This document shows positions 24,372-31,327 of a stretch of 31,327 nucleotides of DNA, piece after piece (position 1 is the stretch's first letter; every line of letters begins with the position of its first letter). The DNA comes from Calocera cornea HHB12733 (taxonomy: Eukaryota > Basidiomycota > Dacrymycetes > Dacrymycetales > Dacrymycetaceae): NCBI GenBank assembly GCA_001632435.1, contig KV424155.1, positions 1 through 31,327 on the forward strand, written 5' to 3'. A model generated the notes under the pieces. That model had not been told where the DNA came from. It saw only the letters and a program-made list of their open reading frames with translations, and searched no databases. The position numbers and the translations under genes were made by a program.

Positions 24372-25734
24372 TCACTGCTCATTCACAAACACGGCAGCCA
24401 TGCCCATCCCACTACCGATACACATGCTGGTAACGAAGATGCTCGCACCCGTCCTCTTCGCCTGCGCGTAGCCGGTAGCGATTTGCCTTGCGCCGGTCGC
24501 GCCGAGCGGGTGGCCGATGGCGATCGCGCCTCCGACAGGGTTGACCTTCTCGAAGGGAATGCCGATGCTCTGGACGCTCATGACCGCCTGGGATGCAAAC
24601 GCCTCGTTGATCTCGTAGAAATCGACGTCGTCCTTGCTGATGCCAGCCTTGAGCAGTACCTTAGGGATCGCGGCAGCAGGGCCGATGCCCATAATCCTGG
24701 GCGGGACGCCGACGGCGACGGCAGCGACGAACTTGCCGAGGATGGGCAAGCCGAGCTTCTTCGCAACGGAGCGGCGGGCGAGGAGGACTGCACCTGCGCC
24801 GTCCGAAATCTGGGAGGCGTTCCCGGCGTGCGTGGTACCGTCCTTGGAGAATGCGGGATTGAGCTTGGCCAGCGATTCGACAGTGACGCCCGCGCGGATC
24901 CCGTCGTCCGCCTCGACAAGCATGATCTTCTCCTCCTCCGTCTTCGGGTCGATCCACTTGACCTGCAGGGGGACGATCTCCTCGCGGAACTTGCCTGCCT
25001 GCTGAGCTGCGGCAGCCTTCTGGAAGGAGGAGGCGGCGAATGCGTCTTGCGCTGCGCGTGAGATGTTGAAGTCCTTCGCAACGTTCTCGGAGGTGATGCC
25101 CATCGGGATCAGGCAGTCGGCCGCTTCCTGGTTGGACAGGACAGCCTCGGACCACTCGGTAGGCATTGACTGCGGGCCGTAACCCTTGCTCATGCTCTCC
25201 ACACCGGCACCTATCATAGCATGAGAACATGTACCTCATGGACGGTAACACAGATGCTTACCAATACCAATGTCGATCTGGCCAGTCTTGATCTCATTCG
25301 CGATCTGGTTCACGGCTGCAAGTCCACTCGAGCACTGACGGTTGAGAGTATTGACAGCGGTGGTATTGGGGATACCAGCATGCAGGGCGGCCATGCGCGC
25401 TGCACTAGCGCCTCCTCCAGGGGGAAGCACGTTCCCGACGGCGATGTCCTCGATCAGCGATGGGTCGAGGTTGACGGAGGTATAGACGGCCTTCAAAATC
25501 CCCGAGAGGATCTCCTCTGGGCACGTATCCTTGAATCCACCCTTCTTCGCCTGCTCACACGCGTCAGAGATGAAGAACAGGGTACTATAACGCAGCAAAA
25601 CGCACCTTTGTGATCGCGCTCCGCTTTGCAGCCACGATGACAACATCGTCATCGTACGGGATGAGGATCTTTGCCTTGCCGATTCCAAGGCTGGTGGATA
25701 TCTGGTTCGTGAGCTGTGAGAGGCGGGTTGCCAT
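24372..25734 (-). CDS. POT1: Peroxisomal 3-ketoacyl-CoA thiolase
   Basis: Three exons: 25734-25606, 25550-25262 and 25210-24372; introns 55 and 51 nt; 418 aa, the usual size. It cleaves 3-ketoacyl-CoA with CoA in the last step of fatty-acid beta-oxidation. The nucleophile Cys116 lies in NRQCSSG, the catalytic His373 in GGAIAIGHPLGATG and the second Cys403 in CIGSGMGMA, so the active site looks complete. The N-terminus MATRLSQLTNQI fits a PTS2 peroxisome signal (R-L-x5-Q-I; the last residue is Ile rather than the preferred Leu/Ala), which supports the peroxisomal over the cytosolic acetyl-CoA acetyltransferase branch. Fungal orthologues are typically induced by fatty acids; no such element was identified here. 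Confidence 0.93.
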
Positions 25735-26228
25735 TTTGCTAGTTGAATGAAAGGGGAAGTGGTGGGGAGTAAGAAGGGGGCAGGGGAGAGAGCTGAGGCA
25801 GCTGGAGAGCAGGAGATGCGGGGAAGCCGCTTATGATCTCCCCCGTGCCGCCCTGAGGTGGGTTAACCGGTATCACACGCACCGGAACCAAACCTAAGCC
25901 TGGAAGGACTGGGAATTCACGTGTGACCGAAGCTCCGGCGCTTAGTCAGCCACTAAAACATGACGACTGGGCGGTTGGCGACCCCTCGCGTTCCTGGCTT
26001 AGTCGGCCACCCGGAGGACATGGAACTTTACTACTCCGTGGGGTTTCTGAAGCCTGCCTGCACCAGTGCACCCACTCGTTGTCCATTACTGCACCCACTG
26101 TTGTTTCCACCATCTTCCGCTCAATAATTATCTGCATTGTCCAATTCGATATCTACCGATGACGGACGGTCCCATTCTCAGGCTACTGACGTGGCAGAGA
26201 ACGGTCACGATTGCCCGCCGGCATATCA
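25735..26228. promoter_or_regulatory. Intergenic region between thiolase 5' end and F-box gene 3' end
   Basis: Both genes are on the minus strand, so this holds the thiolase promoter and the F-box gene's 3' UTR. The first 100 bp are purine-rich on the plus strand (pyrimidine-rich in the mRNA sense), a common fungal promoter feature. No further gene was seen. Confidence 0.4.
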
Positions 26229-28017
26229 TCACTTCGTCCAGAACTCGTCAATCCTTACCCAATCGTCCACCCTAATCAGTTGCGGACATTCCCACCCCAG
26301 TTTCACAATCAGCTCCAGCTCGAGTTCGTCCCAACCGGGGACCGGAGAGTCCTCTCGAGGGAAAAACGGCTGACCGGCGCGCCATCCTTTGGAGTCGAGC
26401 TCTTCCAGGTTTGGAAATGCGGCAAAGGCCTCTTGCCACTTGTGCTATACCAGAGGGTCAACGTCTGTTCTTTCGGCCTTAGTCGAAACGACTCACCCAG
26501 TCTCGCAGTATGCTGTCAGGCGAAATCGCGATTCCCAATTTCCGAATACACGGCAGTCCCTGGCCGATCTGCATGAGATAACGGATGAACCACTCGTCAT
26601 ATTGCCGCCCATCCGGTGACAAGTTAAGGTGCTCAATGGTGGTCTTCCTCCTCGCGGCGTTCAAGAACCTACGCAACGCGCCTTCGAAGTCGTCCAAAGG
26701 GTTGTATCCAAAGTGCTGTCGTACTACCTCCAAATCGGCCTCAATAGGGCTTTCGAACCATCCCATATCATACAAGTCTTGCCTTATACCCCTCTTGGTG
26801 TGCTGCGCTTCCAGGTGAGCAATCGCTTGCTGCTGGTCGGCGTTCATTTCAGGCGAGAATGCGAGCGACTTCAATGGCCGGGTGAATTGCGTCTCGAGCT
26901 CGAGTATCCTGGCTATACCCCTGACGCAGGCTGGCCCAACATATGTGACAGATTCTACCCAGGGCAGTACGGCCGGGTGAAAGCAACCGACAAACCAGCC
27001 AGGAACGGTCAGAGATGAGATGAACTCGTGTCGTGCGATGAACATCTGGAAGGACCGCAAATGAGCTGGAGAGGTGAAGTCCAGCCCCAGAATCGTGAGC
27101 GATGTGAGCGCATGCCATTTGACTCTTTCCCAGATCGGCAAGCCAAAGAGCTCCTGTGGCAATCCCGGCAGTGGTTCCCCAAAATCCAGCGCAAAGTGCG
27201 CCAGGGACTTGGCTGGCAGCAAGGAGTCGACCAAGGCACGAGCGAGCTCCAATCGAGGAGCGACATGGTCTTTGGGAAGGGTGAGCAGATCAGCACCGCA
27301 TTAAAAGTCTTTACGGAGAGGAAACACGTACAGTATGCTTTGTAGCTGAAACGCGTCAACCGTCTCGCCGCAAGTGCGATCAACTGTCACAGCGGGATCA
27401 GCTTTTTGTTGTTCACGAATTAATATGCTACCCACCCGCAGAGCGTCCTTGTCCAACCTCGGGTCAGGTTGATAGTATTCGGGACTTCGACTCACATAAC
27501 CGGGGCGGTGTACTCTTGGAGCTGAGATGCGTAGCTCGAGAGATACAAGTCGAGGAGGGAGTTTGATGAAAAGTGGCCTGAAGATATGCAGTCTGTCCCA
27601 CGGGCAAGATATAGTCAAGTGGGAGAGATTGACGAGGTAAGGGAAGATCTCCTTCGTAACACTCCCCAGTTCGGACCAGAACGTCATGCGTGCGTTCCAA
27701 GGCATCGCGGGGTTTGTGAAACCATCGCTGGGGCCGAGTGGCTCGTCCAACCAAAGATGCAGACGGTGTACGTCCTTTGGTCGACAGTCATACCAAAAGT
27801 AGTCGTCGCCTGATTGGACAGTCACCCATCGACGGCGTAGTGGTTCCCGAACCAGCGCATATACGAAGCGGCTGGTCAAGCCAAGTCGAACCAAGTCCCG
27901 GGGGTCGTCGATGTTGTCGATAATACGCTCCCATATCTCTCTACATGCCTTGGTAGGGTCATCCAAGTCTTCCACGGGGGTGATAGGAAGGTCGGTGTAG
28001 ATCGGGAAGAAGTCCAT
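26229..28017 (-). CDS. F-box protein
   Basis: Exons 28017-27315, 27269-26497 and 26444-26229; introns 45 nt (27314-27270) and 52 nt (26496-26445); 563 aa. An F-box-like segment at about 26-66 (EIWERIIDNIDDPRDLVRLG, then a second helix ending in PLRRRW) should bind Skp1 in an SCF ubiquitin ligase. The remainder has scattered hydrophobic repeats (LVNLSHLTISC, LVSLELRIS, LTSLTILGLDF) that may form an irregular leucine-rich-repeat fold for substrate binding, as in the many F-box proteins of agaricomycetes. The AAAG acceptor of intron 1 is weak, but phase and frame fit. Substrate unknown. Confidence 0.8.
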
Positions 28018-28344
28018 GGTCCTTCGTCAAGTGGATGAAAGCTTCCCTAATGAATGACTTAAGTATCATCGAAGGCCACATGGAACTTAGCTTTCACGAC
28101 GGGTGGCACGAAGTTGAATGGCAGAGACAGGAGCCACGGTAAGTCACCAAAATAGAGCCGTCTCGCTACAGTCACTCAATGCCACCATGGCCTTGGCGCG
28201 GCGTGGTGGATTGGATTTATTCCACCGTATTTGAACTCCGCCGAAGTCCGAAAGTTCAAAGCAGGGGACGAGGTACATGAAGCTCAACTCCAGTTACATT
28301 GGTACTTTATTGAACATTGTCATTGATATTCTTATGGTAGCCCG
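28018..28344. other. Intergenic stretch
   Basis: It lies between the F-box gene's start and the P450 stop. It should hold the F-box promoter. No gene or repeat was seen. Confidence 0.4.
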
Positions 28345-29835
28345 TCAGATGATGGGTAGGATTTGATTTAAGTTGGCTTGTCGAGGGCGAAAAACGCAAG
28401 GGAAATCGGCAGGACGGCTATGATCGTGTGGTCTTATCAGTACAATGGCCTGAGTTACTCGATCGGAAACATACCAGCTCAGGCCCTTGTCAACAAACTG
28501 CATATCGTCAGGCGTAATCTCAACTCCGTCTGCGTCCTGTGCCTTCAGGATATCGAACGCCCACAATAAGTATGTCATCTCCAAAAATAACATGTTGTTC
28601 GCAAAATGCCGTCCGGGGCAAAGTCGACGACCATGCCCGTAGGCAACGTCGTCATCATGGTAGTGTGGTAGAGGAGCGCGCAGGCTGGTTCCATCAGGCG
28701 TTAAGAACCGTCCTGGATGGAAGACAGAGGGACTGGGAAAGACGGCTGGATCATGGTTGATTGACCTACTCAACCCTGTCAAATGGGAGCTTGTGCTCGA
28801 AGAGCTCACCCTGACCATATGGATCCCATTATTATCGTGTCCTTTGGTATTACATACTCTCCCCACTGAACAGCCTACAGCGATTTGTCAGAATGGGATC
28901 GCTTATAGTGCAGGAGAAGCTTGCCTCGGAGGTCAGATGTGGGAATCCACCAGTAACAGGTGGCTTCCATCGTAATGTTTCCTTGACGAGAGCTTGAATA
29001 TAGGGGAGCTTATCTTTATCAGCCAGGATGGGAGGAGAGGGTCCAAGGATCGCGTCAATCTCTGCCTGTGCCTTCTTCTGGACTGCAGGGTAGAGAAGCA
29101 TGGCCAAAACGAAGGCCTGCATCGTCGACGCGCTCTACAAAAGGGTGAGCACGGACACAAGTTGATAGTATCCCACGTACGGTTTCACTGCCTGCACCAC
29201 TGCACTCGGACACGAGTTACCAGTCAGATCCAACATCGAATGAGTAGCGAGGAAACGCACAAGACGACTCCTGCAGTCCATGCCGCTTCTTGCGAAGTGA
29301 GGTTAAATTGTGCGCGCGTCTCCTCAGAAACAGCCGCGAAACCCTTTGCTTTCCCCCCTTGGAGCTTGCTATGGCACCCCTCCTCGTACAAACCAGTGGT
29401 AAAGACATCGACTCTTTTAAAGTGGGCCTCCCCATATCGCTTCCAAGGAGCGACCCAGCTAGGCAAGTGTTTCATGACTGGGAAGGTATCCACGAGGTAG
29501 GCGAGAGGCATAGCAGCATGGAGGGAAGCGTCCATCTGCCGATTCAGCTCCTCCACTTTCTCTTCGGCTGTTGCGGACGAAAACAGGCTGGGAGCATCGT
29601 ACAGAGCACGAAAGATGACGGAGGCGGCAGCGCGTTCCATTGCATGGTAGACGTCACAGTCGGGATGCTGCAGGAGATAGCGACACAGGCGACCGGCCTC
29701 TTCGGCCTGCATATGAGCATAGGCTTCGGTCGCTCGAGGATTGAAACCTTCGTGAATGATTCGTCGCATGCGCTTCCATCGAGCGTTTGCTGGCATGAGG
29801 GAGAGATTCAGTGACCCGCTCATGATCTCGCTCAA
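28345..29835 (-). pseudogene. Cytochrome P450, N-terminus missing
   Basis: Exons 29835-29261, 29199-29181 (19 nt), 29134-28925, 28874-28810, 28765-28475 and 28417-28345; introns 44-61 nt, one of them GC-AG (28924-28875). The fragment encodes about 410 residues: the C-helix region (NARWKRMRRIIHEGF), the I-helix GAGSET across the 19-nt exon, the K-helix ETLRW and the haem loop YGHGRRLCPG. It resembles the CYP64/CYP620-like fungal P450s that act as microsomal monooxygenases. The first visible exon follows a good TAG acceptor at 29838-29836. Upstream there is no exon coding for the membrane anchor and the first roughly 100 residues; sequence there has a different base pattern. Either the 5' part was lost to an insertion or it lies beyond the window. 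No frameshift is seen in what remains. Confidence 0.8.
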
Positions 29836-30313
29836 CTAACAGCAAATGATCAGATCGACATGATAGTAATCCAGACGGAGCTAAATGCTGTACCTATACC
29901 CAAATATCGGGCTGTAGGCTGCGAGACGCTGGGAGGGGCACTAATCGATAGTAGTGTCGAATCGTTTGTAGTAGATCGTAATTGTATATCGATATCGAGT
30001 CGATTCGAGGCCTCGTGTTGCCGATGAGCGAACGAAAGGAGCGACGCGGTCGAAGGGGAAAGAGATCGCATTGGGGCCCGAAGGCGTATGGAAAGGTTCC
30101 TATACTACGGGCTGTGCCCGATCGGCATACCGAAGGTCCGAATCGAAGACCGTGCGGGCCAGCGTGCGCCGAACCCGACCGTATCGACGATTCGAAGCGT
30201 CGATTGCTTCGATACGAAAGAAAAGAAAAGAATACATTGCTATCGATACTGCCTCTACTACCTTTCTAGCAGCACATCCGCGGGGGACTCATCGAATGAC
30301 TGTCCTCAGTCAT

Positions 30314-30661
30314 CTAGAGCGATGCCGAGGGGTCTTTCTTCACGGTCTCGGTCGGTTCGGTCGTCGAATCGGTCTTCTGGCCGTTGCGCGTAACGGCGGA
30401 TCCGATCGAAACGGCGCCGATGGCGTTGCGAGCGCCAGCGGACGGGAAGGCCATCGACCAATTGTTCGTCGGATCGGTCGGTCGATAGTTGCCCAGCGCA
30501 AGGCGGCCGAGGACGAGGGATGCGCATATGAGCGGGAGCGCGCGAGGCAGGGGCGTACGGCGTGCCGCATTCGCAGGCGTAACGGTGGGCGTAGACGTAG
30601 GCGTAAGCGTACGCGCGAGAGCGAGCGCATCGGGCGACGAATCGGTGGACGAATTCTCCAT
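30314..30661 (-). CDS. Hypothetical 115-aa Thr/Ser/Pro-rich protein in the repeat region
   Basis: A minus frame opens with MENSSTDSSPDALALART, continues Thr-, Pro- and Ala-rich with one hydrophobic stretch (LPLICASLVLGRLALG), and ends in a charged tail. It could be the start of an element-encoded structural protein or an orphan. The overlapping plus frame at 30071-30769 is Arg-rich and looks like its antisense shadow. No domain recognised. Confidence 0.25.
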   Translation of the reverse strand: MENSSTDSSPDALALARTLTPTSTPTVTPANAARRTPLPRALPLICASLVLGRLALGNYRPTDPTNNWSMAFPSAGARNAIGAVSIGSAVTRNGQKTDSTTEPTETVKKDPSASL

Positions 30662-30767
30662 TTCGCGAGCGAGGTTTACGGGCGAGGGAGCGAGACGGTG
30701 ACGGTCGAGGGCGAAGATCGAATGCCCCTTTCGAGGCTGCGCCCGAAGGTCCCTATGGGGTTTCGAT

Positions 30768-30807
30768 GAATAGGGGTCCGATGATTCGATGACCCGGACC
30801 CCTATTC
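30768..30807. repeat. Perfect 13-bp inverted repeat
   Basis: GAATAGGGGTCCG at 30768-30780 pairs with CGGACCCCTATTC at 30795-30807 across a 14-nt spacer. It immediately precedes the 42-bp tandem duplication and may mark an element end or a hairpin. Confidence 0.8.
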
Positions 30808-30824
30808 GCGTCCCTAATCCCTCA

Positions 30825-30908
30825 TCGATTTGTAATCGGCCATTTATCGAATCGTCGATACGCGCCTCGATTTGTAATCGACTTTTCGTCGAATCATCGA
30901 TACGCTTG
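30825..30908. repeat. Two imperfect 42-bp tandem units
   Basis: Both units begin TCGATTTGTAATCG (30825-30838 and 30867-30880) and share TCGAATC, then TCGATACGC near the end. About 33 of 42 positions match by eye. A third, degenerate start (TCGAGTTG) follows at 30909. Confidence 0.75.
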
Positions 30909-31179
30909 TCGAGTTGCTTTTTGTACCGAATATTCCCAATTGTCGCGTACCATTCTTCTGGCTTTTACGGCGTCGATTTGCCCTCGGTCGTCGATTCTCA
31001 GTAATTTTCTGGCCGCGGGGGACTCTGTATTCGTTGCCCGCATCCAACTGGCCTCGTCTGGGATCTGTTGCGTGCCTCGATTCGATTCGATTCGGCTTCG
31101 AAATGAAAACAAATCTCGGTCAGCTGAGTACCTTGACGCGTCGCGTCGCGTCGTCCCTATGCCGCGGGGGACTATGACT

Positions 31180-31197
31180 GTGCCTATCCCTAGGCAC
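31180..31197. repeat. Short hairpin
   Basis: GTGCCTA at 31180-31186 pairs with TAGGCAC at 31191-31197 across the loop TCCC. It lies between a CCGCGGGGGACT copy and the TATAAATA box. Confidence 0.6.
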
Positions 31198-31276
31198 GAC
31201 GCGCGACGGAAGACTCGGGAATAGGGGTCGCATCGCTTCGGAACGGCTAACGGGGGCATTTCGAGGGCGCGTCCGA

Positions 31277-31284
31277 TATAAATA
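31277..31284 (+). promoter_or_regulatory. TATA box near the right edge
   Basis: TATAAATA followed by GGAGGCGCTCGCC about 40 bp before the window end. This looks like a core promoter reading rightwards, plausibly that of the mobile element. The transcript would lie outside the window. Confidence 0.45.
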
Positions 31285-31327
31285 GGAGGCGCTCGCCGTT
31301 TCGCTGCGTTGTGTCTTGCTCTCGAAC

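Larger units (their letters stand above)
29940..31327. mobile_element. CGATTCG-rich repeat region, probable mobile-element segment
   Basis: From about 29,940 the sequence becomes rich in TCGA, CGATTCG and ATCGAT words unlike all genes to the left. It holds a 13-bp inverted repeat, a 42-bp tandem duplication, three copies of CCGCGGGGGACT (30278-30289, 31013-31024, 31162-31173) and, near the right end, TATAAATA at 31277-31284 followed by a GC-rich stretch, as in LTR promoters. GAATAGGGGTC appears at 30768 and 31219 on the plus strand and inverted within 30797-30807. No transposase, reverse transcriptase or integrase motif is visible, so class and borders are unknown; the element seems to run out of the window. 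Confidence 0.5.

Noticed and set aside
24372..25734. Cytosolic acetyl-CoA acetyltransferase (ERG10) assignment
   Set aside because: The PTS2-like N-terminus, 418-aa length and the catalytic residue spacing fit the peroxisomal 3-ketoacyl-CoA thiolase better.
30071..30769. 232-codon plus frame, Arg-rich
   Set aside because: Composition driven by CGA/CGG-rich repeat DNA. No domain, and it overlaps a better-looking minus frame.

Overview
The window reads as nuclear DNA of a basidiomycete fungus, most likely an agaricomycete. The genes are split by many introns of about 42-61 nt with GT(R)NGN donors and YAG acceptors, GC content is moderate to high, and the protein families are fungal: a Ste20/PAK kinase with CRIB domain, a fungal-type P450, a monocarboxylate-type MFS permease, an F-box protein with a basidiomycete look, and small Zn2Cys6 proteins. 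No tRNA, rRNA or CRISPR array was found.

Layout. 1-600 carries four copies of a 12-bp motif, two on each strand. 600-6,700 looks empty at first but hides split minus-strand genes: a decayed Zn2Cys6 gene (2118-2316), an intact 68-aa Zn2Cys6 gene (4092-4395) and an unrecognised multi-exon gene (about 5030-6723). 7097-9035 is an 11-exon MFS transporter on the plus strand, with a 9-nt exon and a GC-AG intron. 9,680-12,950 (minus) holds two more Zn2Cys6 genes (9680-9982 and 12472-12950) on either side of an unrecognised, probably membrane-anchored gene (about 10387-11704). 13.2-14.7 kb is coding-like, but the strand is unresolved. 15177-18376 (minus) is a Ste20-type kinase, followed by a long GC-rich leader and promoter. 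21565-23365 (plus) is a TFIIIA-like nine-finger protein. 24372-25734 (minus) is a peroxisomal 3-ketoacyl-CoA thiolase with a PTS2 signal. 26229-28017 (minus) is an F-box protein. 28345-29835 (minus) is a cytochrome P450 that lacks its N-terminal quarter. It abuts a CGATTCG-rich, repeat-bearing stretch (about 29,940-31,327) that looks like part of a mobile element.

The main observation is the set of four very small Zn2Cys6 genes, all on the minus strand within 10.6 kb. All four have the first intron at the same codon and phase. The three intact ones also have a middle exon of exactly 61 nt. Each encodes little more than the DNA-binding domain. They surround the MFS permease and two unrecognised genes. 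The right half (15-29 kb) is ordinary housekeeping and accessory content with no evident joint pathway. All splice models are read by eye and would need transcript data.
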